Assembly: GCA_002698985.1 (NCBI GenBank)
Contig: PAAY01000054.1
Coordinates: forward strand, 1 to 45,429
Reading direction: 5' to 3'
DNA from: Saprospirales bacterium
GTDB lineage: Bacteria; Bacteroidota; Bacteroidia; Chitinophagales; Saprospiraceae
DNA length: 45,429 nucleotides
The notes beneath the pieces are model-generated. The model ran no database searches, was not told where the DNA came from, and worked only from the letters and a program-made list of their open reading frames with translations. The first letter of the stretch is position 1. Each line of letters starts with the position of its first letter. Below are positions 6,478 through 15,126 of the stretch, piece after piece. A program made the position numbers and the translations under genes.

Positions 6478-7782
6478 ATGAATGCTGAAAACTTCCACGA
6501 GTATTTAAAAAACCCTTCACTCCTGTACCAGGCCAACTACCAGGAGCTGAAAAGTCTCGTGGTGCAATACCCCTACTCTTCCAATCTTCGCCTGCTGCTG
6601 TTGCTGAAAAGTCTTATCGACAACCACAAGGATTTTGACCGCAACCTCGTGCTGGCTTCCATGTACGGCATCGACAGGGCCAAGCTGTTTGAGCAGGTAA
6701 GCAGGTATGAGCAAACCACTGCGGCCACTGAAAATGTGGTCATGAACGAAGAATACCTGGAACTGAAAGATCTTTCCGTGATCGAAGACCTGCCTGAAAC
6801 CACCGATGCCGGACTGCAAAAACCCCTGGAACATGCACTTGACATCGAGGAAATGTTCATACCGGAGGAGCCCGCTCCCCACAAAGCAGACCTCAGAGAC
6901 CTGGAAGACGAAGCCGATTTTCTCGAAGACATCCCCAATGTGGATTTGGGCTTAAAGAGAGATACGCCCGAGCCGCCTCCCCTCATGAGCCTGGAGGACT
7001 TGATGGCCGATGATTTTATGGAGGAAGAAGAAGAGGAAGAAAATACGGAGGAGGAAGAGGGGCATGAAGAGGAAGAGGATGAAGATGCCTTCTTCGGAAA
7101 TGATGAAGTGGATGAAGAGCTGAAAGACGAAATTGACCAGATCGTTGAGGAGGCCGTTCAAAATGCCAAAGAAAAGCTCATTGAAAAGGGTGCTTTCCTT
7201 CGGACAATTGACGACGCTGCCGCACTTGCCGGAATAGTGGGCCAAATCAACTTGCAGAAAGAGCAGCCAGTGCAAAACGAGGAAATTACAGCAGCGGAAT
7301 CGCCTGTTGAGGAAGCCGCTGAAAATCCTTCCGAAGCTGCGGAGGCAGGTGCCGGTTTGGCAGAAGCAACTGAAACCGATGGGGAGTTTCCAGCAGAAGC
7401 CACTCCACCATCTGATGAAGCCCCGGAAGAGGAGGAACCGCTCTCTCCTATCCCGACCACCAAATTCAGCAGTTGGCTGCAGCAGCTTCAACCGCCGCAG
7501 GTAAGCCATGAGCCTCCCATTATTGTCAATCAGGACCAGGCCGAGAAAGCGGACGAAGAAGAAGAGGAAGAAGAGGAAAGGACTGTTGTTGACGAAGCAA
7601 AAGAACTTGCCGCCAGAAGCGTGGTTGAAAACCTGGACATAGCAACGGAAACGCTGGCCGCCGTTCTGGAATCGCAGGGCCACTATCAGAAGGCCATTGC
7701 AATGTATGAGCGGCTCATGTTGAAATATCCCGAAAAAAGCACTTTCTTTGCGGCCAAAATCAAAGAACTCAAATCTAAATAA
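6478..7782 (+). CDS. Highly acidic TPR-tail cytoplasmic protein
   Basis: This 434-residue protein has no signal peptide. An N-terminal helical region (about 1-85) is followed by a long low-complexity acidic linker with Glu runs around residues 181-207 and again near 359-367, broken by Ala/Pro-rich stretches. The C terminus (about 380-434) has one recognisable tetratricopeptide-like helix pair (ATETLAAVLESQGHYQKAIA), usually a protein-protein contact surface. I know of no assigned function; similar acidic TPR-ended proteins upstream of secG occur in related Bacteroidota, as far as I recall. The gene has a well-spaced promoter and its stop is 20 nt before secG, suggesting co-transcription and possibly a link to secretion, which is inference. 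Confidence 0.85.
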   Translation: MNAENFHEYLKNPSLLYQANYQELKSLVVQYPYSSNLRLLLLLKSLIDNHKDFDRNLVLASMYGIDRAKLFEQVSRYEQTTAATENVVMNEEYLELKDLSVIEDLPETTDAGLQKPLEHALDIEEMFIPEEPAPHKADLRDLEDEADFLEDIPNVDLGLKRDTPEPPPLMSLEDLMADDFMEEEEEEENTEEEEGHEEEEDEDAFFGNDEVDEELKDEIDQIVEEAVQNAKEKLIEKGAFLRTIDDAAALAGIVGQINLQKEQPVQNEEITAAESPVEEAAENPSEAAEAGAGLAEATETDGEFPAEATPPSDEAPEEEEPLSPIPTTKFSSWLQQLQPPQVSHEPPIIVNQDQAEKADEEEEEEEERTVVDEAKELAARSVVENLDIATETLAAVLESQGHYQKAIAMYERLMLKYPEKSTFFAAKIKELKSK

Positions 7783-7802
7783 TCACCATACATTTTGATA
7801 CC

Positions 7803-8060
7803 ATGGTTTTCATAACTATCCTCATTGCAGCCGTAGCCTTCCTCCTGATTGCAGCGGTACTTATCCAAAACCCGAAAGGTGGAGGAATTGACTCAACTTT
7901 TGGTGGATCTGCTGCCAATCAGATGTTCGGAGCAGCCCGCTCAGCCGACCTCATCGAGAAAATCACCTGGGGACTGGCCATTGCGCTCTTCGTGCTTTGC
8001 ATCGTAGCCACATTCATGGTTGGAGCCGGCGGAGAAGGCGTGCAGTTGCAATCACAATAA
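7803..8060 (+). CDS. secG: Preprotein translocase subunit SecG
   Basis: SecG is the small inner-membrane partner of SecYE that assists SecA-driven protein export. The 85-residue product has two transmembrane helices (about 2-21 and 54-74) separated by the characteristic cytoplasmic loop LIQNPKGGGIDSTFGGS (20-36), which matches bacterial SecG. The usual C-terminal low-complexity extension is short here. The gene follows the acidic TPR gene by 20 nt and is closed by a strong terminator. Confidence 0.93.
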   Translation: MVFITILIAAVAFLLIAAVLIQNPKGGGIDSTFGGSAANQMFGAARSADLIEKITWGLAIALFVLCIVATFMVGAGGEGVQLQSQ

Positions 8061-8088
8061 TTTGGCGAGCAACCATTTTATGGTCCGC

Positions 8089-8134
8089 AAAATAGCTTCG
8101 AAGCGCCTTTTGGTCTTCGAGGCTATTTTTATTT
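8089..8134 (+). terminator. Terminator of the TPR-secG unit
   Basis: AAAATAGCTTCGAAG pairs with CTTCGAGGCTATTTTT around a CGCCTTTTGGT loop, with one bulged base, then a T-rich tail. It begins 29 nt after the secG stop. Confidence 0.85.
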
Positions 8135-8161
8135 GCCCGAGCTAATAAAACGATTCCGACA

Positions 8162-8833
8162 ATGAAGATAGCAGCCATCGTTCCCATGCGCCACAGCAGC
8201 GAGCGGGTACCCGGAAAAAATTACCGTGATTTTGCAGGGAAGCCTTTGTACCACAGGGTTGTGGAAGCACTGTTGGCCTGTGACAAGATCAGCCAGGTTG
8301 TCATTGACACCGACAGTCCCGTCATTCTCGAAGATGCAGCCAAAGCTTTTCCTTCGGTAAAATTGCTGGAACGCCCGGAGCATCTTCGTGCAGGAGAAAT
8401 ACCGATGAACGACGTGCTGCTGAATACCATCAGCCAGGTGGATGCCGACTTTTACCTGCAGACCCACAGCACCAATCCGCTGCTCTCAGCTGCCTCAGTG
8501 AAGAAAGGGGTGGAAATGTTCCTGGAAAACTATCCCATCCACGACTCGCTTTTCAGCGTCACCAGACTGCAAACCAGGTTGTGGGATCAACTGGCCCGTG
8601 CCATCAATCACAACCCAAACATCCTGTTAAGGACCCAGGATCTGCCTCCGGTTTACGAAGAAAACTCCTGCCTGTATATTTTCTCTAAGGAAATTCTGGA
8701 ACGGAAACACAACCGCATCGGCGACCGGCCGCTCATGCTGGAAATACCCCGGGAAGAAGCCCAGGACATCGATGAAGAAATAGATTTTCAGATAGCGGAA
8801 TACCTGTTCAAAGCCAGAGAAGGCATGCTGTAA
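8162..8833 (+). CDS. Acylneuraminate cytidylyltransferase-family (CMP-sugar synthetase) protein
   Basis: Members transfer CMP from CTP to a nonulosonic or related acidic sugar, preparing it for polysaccharide or glycoprotein decoration. The 223-residue protein has the signature N-terminal nucleotide loop in the form VPMRHSSERVPGKNYR (7-22), a VIDTDSP block (47-53), the QTHSTNPLL motif and a C-terminal IDEEIDFQIAEYLF block typical of the family. The exact sugar (neuraminate, pseudaminate, legionaminate, KDO-like) cannot be told; no nonulosonate biosynthesis genes lie nearby. ATG at 8162 follows the secG terminator. It converges with the next gene at 6 nt. Confidence 0.88.
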   Translation: MKIAAIVPMRHSSERVPGKNYRDFAGKPLYHRVVEALLACDKISQVVIDTDSPVILEDAAKAFPSVKLLERPEHLRAGEIPMNDVLLNTISQVDADFYLQTHSTNPLLSAASVKKGVEMFLENYPIHDSLFSVTRLQTRLWDQLARAINHNPNILLRTQDLPPVYEENSCLYIFSKEILERKHNRIGDRPLMLEIPREEAQDIDEEIDFQIAEYLFKAREGML

Positions 8834-8839
8834 CTCTCA

Positions 8840-9787
8840 CTACACAGAAGCCTTCAAAATTTTCCACGCCCACTCGACCATTTCCGCATCGTCGTAAAAG
8901 ACGGGGGCAATTACACGGATGCAGGCCAGCGCTTCGGCCTTGCTGCCTACCTTGAACACCATTTCCGGTGCGGCGGCAGAGTCTTGTTCTTCCAACTTTC
9001 TGGTGTCCATCAATCCAAACAGAAAGATGGGCACCCAAAGATTGCGCTGAAAGGCCCGGATCAGTGATTTCCGGGAGGCTGTGTTGTCGCCCATCAGCTT
9101 GTACCGGTGGAAGGCTTTGCAGAAGTACCATGCTGCTGACCAGTCACCTTTGAACTCCCGCAACAGATTGGCGGAATCTTTCAAACGGTTCTGTGTAAGA
9201 TAGGCAGCCAGCAACATCTGTCTCACCTCCATGTCGTCGCCGGGGTTCCATTGCAACAACTCGCGGAAATGGAGAATGGCAACGTCAAAATAGCCTGAGA
9301 GGAAAAGCCGCTCAGCCAGACAGGCCTTTGCTTTGAGGTAGGTGTACAATTCCACTTGTTTCCAGGGGGTTTTGCGGAATTCCACCAGCAGTTCCTGCAG
9401 CCTTTCACTGCCGATATGGGCTTCAGTGTATTTCATGGCACGCTGATACCACATCATGGCTTTTTCAGGCAGCTCACTCAGGTTGCCCATTTCCAGACAG
9501 GCCTCGGGGCAAGTGGGATCCAGCTCCAGCGCCTGGTTCAACATCCTGATGGCTTCTTCCTGTTGGCCTTTTTGCTTCTTGGCTTCCAGCACGTGTTCTC
9601 TGGCCATCAGTTGCCGAAGCAAACCGGGCTCCTTCTCTCTCAGCGCTTTGTAATACTTAAGGTTCTGATTGGACTTGATGAATGCCAGCATTTCGTTGAA
9701 TGAGCCTCCGTCTAACTGGATGTGGAACAGCAAGTTCCTGAAATGCTCTACTGCCAGCTGTTGGCCGGCCAGAGGGGTAATGTTCAT
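8840..9787 (-). CDS. ST7-like TPR protein
   Basis: This 315-residue cytoplasmic protein contains tetratricopeptide-type helix pairs, clearest at about 75-110 (EEAIRMLNQALELDPTCPEA) and 165-205. The C-terminal part, with a VPIFLFGLMD block and a later segment on paired acidic/aromatic residues, resembles the bacterial relatives of the eukaryotic ST7 family; that assignment is from memory and moderate. Such proteins are thought to be scaffolds, with no known enzyme activity. The Met at 9787 begins a plausible soluble N terminus. It is convergent with the CMP-sugar synthetase gene. Confidence 0.8.
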   Translation of the reverse strand: MNITPLAGQQLAVEHFRNLLFHIQLDGGSFNEMLAFIKSNQNLKYYKALREKEPGLLRQLMAREHVLEAKKQKGQQEEAIRMLNQALELDPTCPEACLEMGNLSELPEKAMMWYQRAMKYTEAHIGSERLQELLVEFRKTPWKQVELYTYLKAKACLAERLFLSGYFDVAILHFRELLQWNPGDDMEVRQMLLAAYLTQNRLKDSANLLREFKGDWSAAWYFCKAFHRYKLMGDNTASRKSLIRAFQRNLWVPIFLFGLMDTRKLEEQDSAAAPEMVFKVGSKAEALACIRVIAPVFYDDAEMVEWAWKILKASV

Positions 9788-10047
9788 GGGTAACGGTAGT
9801 TTTTCCGGTTTGGGTTTCAGGCTAATCAGCCATGTTCGTCAAAGGGATATGTTTGTTCCGGATAGGAAAAGGAAGGCAGATATAATGCCAAACATAAATT
9901 TTTTCTTAATAAATAACTCGCTGCGCAATAACCTGCTAATGCTGATTTCTGATTGTCAGCCACTTGCCATTATGATGCCGGTTAAAAATCAAAAGGCGCC
10001 GGCATTGTCATCAACACCGGCGCCTTTGGCTCTAAATGAAAATCTGA
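9788..10047. other. Intergenic region with two mirror-image TATGTTTG boxes and a terminator
   Basis: TATGTTTG occurs on the plus strand at 9848-9855 and on the minus strand at 9889-9896. Both are exact -7 consensus matches and together they form an inverted repeat. The minus-strand copy, about 100 nt before the 9787 start, may be the promoter of the ST7-like gene. The plus-strand copy faces no gene. The rest is AT-rich with a terminator at its right end. Confidence 0.45.
9981..10028 (-). terminator. Terminator of the trk-coaX operon
   Basis: AAAGGCGCCGG (about 9992-10002) pairs perfectly with CCGGCGCCTTT (10017-10027). Read on the minus strand it is followed by a T-rich tract. It lies about 20 nt after the stop of the minus-strand TPR gene. 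Confidence 0.88.
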
Positions 10048-11427
10048 TCAGTTCGCAAATCGAACCTTAACGGTTTCACCAATCCAACATGGAACTTTTT
10101 TCGAATCACCCTCACTGATTCCCATCATGAAGGCTTCGTCTTTATCCGGGAGGAAACTGAGGTATCGTCCAATTTTTTTATTGGCCTCTGCCGCCACACT
10201 GCTGTCAATGGACTTTGCATAAGCGTATTTGTCTATAGCAGCGATAACAGCCAACCCTTTTTCAAAGGCGTTAGAACCACATGAGTTGCTGGAGGATGCG
10301 TACATATCTCCAATGAGCATGTAAGGCTGTCCCCACCCTGGACGCAGCCTTGCAGCTTTAAGTGCATGGTCACGGGCAGAAGAATACCTGTTGAGTTGGC
10401 GGAATTCAATGGAAGCCTTGTAGAAATAAAAATCTGCGAGTTTGTCCTGATTTCCTTCTTCTTTCAGCTGCTCGATGGCTTCGTCAAACTTGGCGAGTGC
10501 TTCGGTGTATTTGCCTTCCTTGAACAAAGCGATACCATGATCGCCGGGGTTTTCGGCATAGTAAGCAGCCAGCCTTGCGGCATTTTCAGCAGCAACAACC
10601 TCTTCGTATTTCGCTTTCACCTCTGCAACAAAGGGATCTGACTCGTCACAGCCCTGGGCAACCAGCTTGTTGAAAATGTATTTCAGCAGGTCGATGCTGT
10701 CAGTGTTGGCCCTGAATTCGGGTTCAAACTTGTTTTTGAAATACTCACAATCGAAGATATCGTTCTCGATCTGGGCGAAGATGATGTTCATTGCATCTTT
10801 GCCCTGCTGGTAATAAGCGCCGTAATTTTTGTTGTTGGCAATGTTGTAATCTGCAATCTCATTGAGTTTGAGGTAAACATTGCGGGCCTCTTCAGCGGTC
10901 ATCAAACCATTCTGGTAGTTGTAAACCACGATGGTTGCATAAGGCTGGAACACGGTGTAGCTGGTGTTGTTGCCACCTGCTTCCACGGCATTCTTACAGG
11001 CCTCTCCCGTCAGGGAATACGGACTATTCAGGAAATAGAACATATCGTAAACCATCAGGCCATAGGCCAGTGCTTTGTCCTTGGGGTAGCACTCTATGTA
11101 CTGATTGTAAAGTTTGAGGATGATATCCGAGTATTCCTTCTTTTTCTCAGGATCGGTTTCTTTCTTGAACTTCTCCATGTACAACTTGATGCCATCCGTG
11201 TAGTGGTATGGGCGCTGACCATCGGCAGCGGGGGCACCCTTGTAAGCCTTCTCCCAATAAGGAAAAGCCTGGTCGTACTCCTGGGTTTTCATGAACTGCC
11301 GGTAGAGTACGTGGGCTTCCTCGATGGCATCTTTGTCGGGTGAGTTGATCCAGGTTTCACATTGGCTGAAAGCCGATGCTGAAACTACCAGAAGGAATGC
11401 GGAAACTGCAAAAATCCTTTTCATCAT
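10048..11427 (-). CDS. Exported TPR-containing protein (end of trk-coaX operon)
   Basis: A 459-residue protein with a Sec signal peptide (Met-Met-Lys-Arg then a hydrophobic core ending at SASAFSQ, about residue 22) and repeated helix-turn-helix TPR-like units, clearest at about 300-390 (GKYTEALAKFDEAIEQL and the following YFYKASIEFRQL block). The C terminus ends with PCWIGETVKVRFAN, a block I recall from related Bacteroidota envelope TPR proteins. It is probably periplasmic. The function is unknown. It is last in a minus-strand series with trkA, trkH, coaX and an outer-membrane protein (97-nt gap to the barrel gene) and is followed by a strong terminator. Confidence 0.83.
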   Translation of the reverse strand: MMKRIFAVSAFLLVVSASAFSQCETWINSPDKDAIEEAHVLYRQFMKTQEYDQAFPYWEKAYKGAPAADGQRPYHYTDGIKLYMEKFKKETDPEKKKEYSDIILKLYNQYIECYPKDKALAYGLMVYDMFYFLNSPYSLTGEACKNAVEAGGNNTSYTVFQPYATIVVYNYQNGLMTAEEARNVYLKLNEIADYNIANNKNYGAYYQQGKDAMNIIFAQIENDIFDCEYFKNKFEPEFRANTDSIDLLKYIFNKLVAQGCDESDPFVAEVKAKYEEVVAAENAARLAAYYAENPGDHGIALFKEGKYTEALAKFDEAIEQLKEEGNQDKLADFYFYKASIEFRQLNRYSSARDHALKAARLRPGWGQPYMLIGDMYASSSNSCGSNAFEKGLAVIAAIDKYAYAKSIDSSVAAEANKKIGRYLSFLPDKDEAFMMGISEGDSKKVPCWIGETVKVRFAN

Positions 11428-11523
11428 TGCGTTAATCTTTGTGTTTGAGTTGAAGACGCTATGGCAACAGGCCTGGTCACTTACGGGTTTGTTAAGACCC
11501 GACCGGGGTAGTTGCCATCTTGA

Positions 11524-12882
11524 TCATCCAAATTTGCGTTTGAAGAACCACGAAGTGTCATTGAGAGTAAACCCAAGAGCTATTTTCACAAAGTTCTCCT
11601 TTATCCCATTGTCCGTATTCAGACGGCCTATTTCTACACCGATGTTCACAAATGAGGTCTGCTGGCGAGGCAAAATCACGGGCAAACCGAGGCCCAGCGT
11701 CAGAGCAGATCTTTTGAGGTCTTCCAGTCTGGGATCCTTACCAAAATAGAAACCGGCACGGTAACGAACCCTTTGCCAGTAGTTGTTGTAAGAGGATGCA
11801 TTAGGTGAATACTGCGCACCTACCGCCACCCGGTAGGAATTGTAAAGCGTTTCCGGTTTGGCTTCGTTTTCATACTGGCTCCAATTGCCGTAACTGTATT
11901 CTAGCCCAAGCTTCAGCTTCTGGGCATCTTCATACATCACACCGAGGGTGAATTCCGCCGGAAGGTTGCCTTTTTGTTTCACACCATCGGCGGCCAGCAA
12001 GGTGTCGGTTTGTGGCGGTGAATACGTAAAGTTTTCCCGAAGGCGGAGAATTTCATTCTTGGTGGTAAAGCCGGAGGAAGGATTGCCATAAAGGCCAATT
12101 ACAAGGGTCTTTACATCCCTCGCATTTTCCGGATTTTGCCAAAGCGTATGGCGGTATTGTGCACCCAGGGACCATTGAAAGGCTCTCACGGATATGTTGT
12201 CGTAAAAAACATCATCGTAGGAAGCCTCCAGGCTGTTGAACTGAACACGGCGCTCACTATCGAGCGTTCCGAAGAGGTACATCAGGTTTACGCCAAATGA
12301 AAAGTTTTTATAGCGCCAACTATTGCCCCAGATGAATTTATTGGTGCCCCCCGTTCCCTGAAAGATGTTCAGCACGGTATCAACTTCCGGCAACACATTC
12401 TCAGTCCGGATATCGTAACCCACGGAGGTGTTGGGGATCAGTGCCACGCCCATGCCCCAGAACCATTTGCGCTCTTTCTTTTCGAGCACATCGTTCAAGG
12501 GGTTGCACATGGGGAAAGCCAGCGCCAGGTGGGTGAGGTTGCCAGATAAAACCTTGGTGGTCTGGCCGTCGAACTCCAGTTTTGAACGGTCGTAGTAGGC
12601 CCCTGCTTCAAAGGCTGTGGCGCTGAGCCAGGAATGGCTGGCAGGGTTCAGGTAATTGATGTGCAGTGGATCAACGAAAGCTGCTGTCAAGCCTCCGTAG
12701 CCCATGGTACTCAGGCTGTGGTTGACAGGTTCTCCCAAACCGATCCTGGAGTATGGGGCGTTGTCTTTTGGCTGGGCAAGGGCTGTTGCAACCACCACGA
12801 CACACATTGCAAGCGTCAGCAATGTTTTGCTCCAAACCGCCTCGTATTTCATTCCCTTGCTAAGCACTTTTTCTTTGGACAT
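11524..12882 (-). CDS. FadL-like outer-membrane beta-barrel protein
   Basis: The protein (452 residues from the upstream Met) has a signal peptide ending near VVATALAQ and then alternating aromatic/polar strands throughout, ending with a C-terminal strand and Phe-rich tail (WFFKRKFG). The early NAPYSRIGLGEP block and HINYLNPASHSWL (about 75-87) are typical of Bacteroidota FadL/OmpP1-like barrels that may pass hydrophobic compounds. Two starts are possible: 12882, overlapping the end of coaX by 23 nt, or the internal Met at 12852, which sits right at the signal peptide and leaves a 7-nt gap. I report the longer frame but find the shorter equally likely. Confidence 0.82.
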   Translation of the reverse strand: MSKEKVLSKGMKYEAVWSKTLLTLAMCVVVVATALAQPKDNAPYSRIGLGEPVNHSLSTMGYGGLTAAFVDPLHINYLNPASHSWLSATAFEAGAYYDRSKLEFDGQTTKVLSGNLTHLALAFPMCNPLNDVLEKKERKWFWGMGVALIPNTSVGYDIRTENVLPEVDTVLNIFQGTGGTNKFIWGNSWRYKNFSFGVNLMYLFGTLDSERRVQFNSLEASYDDVFYDNISVRAFQWSLGAQYRHTLWQNPENARDVKTLVIGLYGNPSSGFTTKNEILRLRENFTYSPPQTDTLLAADGVKQKGNLPAEFTLGVMYEDAQKLKLGLEYSYGNWSQYENEAKPETLYNSYRVAVGAQYSPNASSYNNYWQRVRYRAGFYFGKDPRLEDLKRSALTLGLGLPVILPRQQTSFVNIGVEIGRLNTDNGIKENFVKIALGFTLNDTSWFFKRKFG

Positions 12883-13600
12883 TGTAATTCAAAATTTTAT
12901 TCAGCCCGAACAGGACCAAATTTGGGTGCGCAAATATCTTGGTTTTAGTGTTTTTGACAAAAAAAGAGGCGTCCCCTCCTGTTATTACCACTTTTAAGTT
13001 TTGGTACAGGCCGGAAAAGTGAGCAATCATACCCTCCAGTTCCAGCAAGGCACCCCAAAGTGCGCCCTGCTGCATGGCATTGGCAGTGCTGTCACCCGGC
13101 AGGCCGGGAACCAGTTCCAATGCCGGCATGAGGTCAGGCAAGCGGGCGGTGAACTGATTCATCGCCTTGAGGCGCATGCGCAGGCCGGGGGCAATGCTCC
13201 CGCCCAGGTACACCCCCGATTCCATCACTACATCTGTGGTAATGCAGGTGCCTGCATCAACCACCAGGAGGTTGGTTTCGGGAAAAAGTTCCTGTGCTCC
13301 TGCAGCAGCAGCAATGCGGTCTTTGCCCAGGGTTTGCGGTGTTTTGTATTCCAACTTAAAAGGCAATGGAGTTGAACTTGACAAAATCAGGAGGTTCTCC
13401 AATTGGGCCGAAGGCCCTACCAAAGACTCCTCTTCTTCAGAAACACTGGAAAGGATGAGGTTTCGGACATTTTGGTTGTATAGCACAGCCTGAATGTTAC
13501 CGGAATAGTCTTCATTCCAGGTATACACTTCTTTCAATTCCCGTCCGTCAAAAAGGCCTGCTTTGGCCCTTGTGTTTCCGATGTCAATGGCCAGATTCAT
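12860..13600 (-). CDS. coaX: Type III pantothenate kinase
   Basis: CoaX phosphorylates pantothenate with ATP, the first step of coenzyme A synthesis, and unlike CoaA is not feedback-inhibited by CoA. The 246-residue protein fits the family and has DIGNTRAKAG (6-15), TLGKDRIAAAAGA, VVDAGTCITTDVV and GGSIAPGLRMR, covering phosphate loops, the pantothenate site and the catalytic Asp region. The frame is open upstream to 13726 inside trkH, but family alignment puts the start at the ATG at 13600 (MNLAIDIGNT). It follows trkH by 35 nt and overlaps or abuts the barrel gene. Confidence 0.95.
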   Translation of the reverse strand: MNLAIDIGNTRAKAGLFDGRELKEVYTWNEDYSGNIQAVLYNQNVRNLILSSVSEEEESLVGPSAQLENLLILSSSTPLPFKLEYKTPQTLGKDRIAAAAGAQELFPETNLLVVDAGTCITTDVVMESGVYLGGSIAPGLRMRLKAMNQFTARLPDLMPALELVPGLPGDSTANAMQQGALWGALLELEGMIAHFSGLYQNLKVVITGGDASFFVKNTKTKIFAHPNLVLFGLNKILNYNVQRKSA

Positions 13601-13635
13601 GTTGCAGGTTTGGATTAAAGAATATTCAGCCCAGA

Positions 13636-15099
13636 TCAATTGGACCGCCAAAAGTACGGTGTTAGGAGCACCAGGATGGTAAACAATTCCAATCGGCCGA
13701 GCAACATCAGGAACGAAAGGCCCCATTTTGCCGAAGGAGAGAGCCAGGCAAAGTTGTCAACCGGGCCTACCTTACCGATGCCCGGCCCCACGTTGCCCAG
13801 AGAAGTGGCTACAGCCCCCACCGATGTTTCAAAATCGTAGCCCAACAGGCTCATGAAAACGGAACCGGCCAAAAAGATCATCATGTACAGCAGCAAAAAG
13901 ATGATTACGTGGGTAATGATTTTGCCGGCCACCATCTCGCCGTTGATCTTGAGCGGAACGATGGCACGAGGGTGTACGAGGCGCTTGAATTCCAGAATGG
14001 AGTTTTTGAAGAAAACCAGGTGCCTGATGAATTTGATGCCACCGGCCGTTGAACCTGCACTGGCACCCAAAAACAGCAAGATAAAACACAACATGGTCAG
14101 TGCCGGTGACCAGGCCGTGTAATCAGCCGACACATAGCCTGTAGTGGTGATCAGCGATATGATCTGGAAGGCACTGTCACGGAATGCCTGCTCGAAACTT
14201 GCGCCTTCCTGCCCCTGCTGTATGTAAAAGACCGACACGGTGAAGATGGCGATAAAACCGAGCACCGTGGCGGCATAAGCCCTGAATTCGTCATTGTGCC
14301 ACACCTTCCGGAACTTTCTTTTCAAAGCCATGTAGGTGATGCTGTAGTTCACCCCGGCCAGGAACATAAAAACGATGATGATGTATTGGATTACCGGAGA
14401 TTCAAAAGCGGCAATGCTGGCGTTGCGTGTTGAAAAACCGCCGGTGGCCATGGTAGTCAGGGCATGGTTGATGGCTTCATAAAAGCTCATGCCGGCCAGC
14501 TTGAGCAGCAATGCCTGCAAAGCTGTCAAACCCACATAAATCAACCAGAGCCGTTTGGCCGTCTCCTGGATTCTCGGGTGAATTTTATCTGAGGTTGGCC
14601 CAGGTGCTTCGGCGGTGAACAACTCCACACCACCTATGCCCAACAATGGGAAGATGGCCACGGTAAGCACGATGATGCCCATTCCACCGATCCATTGCGT
14701 CAGGCTGCGCCAAAACAAGATTCCCTCTGGTTGCGCCTCGATGTCGGTCAGAATGGAAGCGCCGGTGGTGGTCATTCCCGACATGGTTTCAAAAAAGGCA
14801 TCCGTGAAGGAAGGGATGGCACCACTGAGCAGATAAGGCAGGGTGCCGAATGACACCATGGCCAGCCAACCGCTTGCTACGATTAGAAAGCCATCCCGGC
14901 GGGCAATTTTTTTCTCTGCATTTCTGACGGAAAAAAAGATAAGCGCCCCCAATGCAATGCAAATCAAAGCGGATCCCAGTATGGGCCAATGATCTCCGGA
15001 ACCGAAATAAAAAGAGAATGGCAAAGGGAGCAGCATCATGCCGCCAAGCAGTGCCAGCAGGACTCCGTGTATGCGCAGAATTTGTTTGGTGTTGATCAT
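13636..15099 (-). CDS. trkH: TrkH-family potassium uptake protein
   Basis: TrkH is the membrane-embedded, ion-conducting subunit of the Trk/Ktr potassium uptake system. The 487-residue protein shows the fourfold pore-loop design: MSGMTTTGAS (about 106-115), LTTMATGGFST (about 215-225), ISLITTTGYVS (about 316-326) and ATSLGNVGPGIG (about 431-442), each with the selectivity-filter glycine, plus about ten hydrophobic helices. The GASAGSTAGGIK segment in the third repeat is also typical. It begins 27 nt after the trkA stop, so the channel and its regulatory subunit are translated from one message. Confidence 0.96.
   Translation of the reverse strand: MINTKQILRIHGVLLALLGGMMLLPLPFSFYFGSGDHWPILGSALICIALGALIFFSVRNAEKKIARRDGFLIVASGWLAMVSFGTLPYLLSGAIPSFTDAFFETMSGMTTTGASILTDIEAQPEGILFWRSLTQWIGGMGIIVLTVAIFPLLGIGGVELFTAEAPGPTSDKIHPRIQETAKRLWLIYVGLTALQALLLKLAGMSFYEAINHALTTMATGGFSTRNASIAAFESPVIQYIIIVFMFLAGVNYSITYMALKRKFRKVWHNDEFRAYAATVLGFIAIFTVSVFYIQQGQEGASFEQAFRDSAFQIISLITTTGYVSADYTAWSPALTMLCFILLFLGASAGSTAGGIKFIRHLVFFKNSILEFKRLVHPRAIVPLKINGEMVAGKIITHVIIFLLLYMMIFLAGSVFMSLLGYDFETSVGAVATSLGNVGPGIGKVGPVDNFAWLSPSAKWGLSFLMLLGRLELFTILVLLTPYFWRSN
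13649..13656 (-). promoter_or_regulatory. -7-like element ahead of coaX
   Basis: The minus strand reads TACTTTTG, an exact TAnnTTTG match, inside the last codons of trkH and about 49 nt before the coaX ATG. With no -33 partner it may only be a secondary promoter or chance. Confidence 0.3.
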
Positions 15100-15126
15100 T
15101 CTTTCGTCTCAATAATAAGCAGGCGC

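Noticed and set aside
6952-7683. 243-residue minus-strand frame opposite the acidic TPR gene
   Set aside because: The Phe/Leu runs are the complement of Glu codons; no signal or domain.
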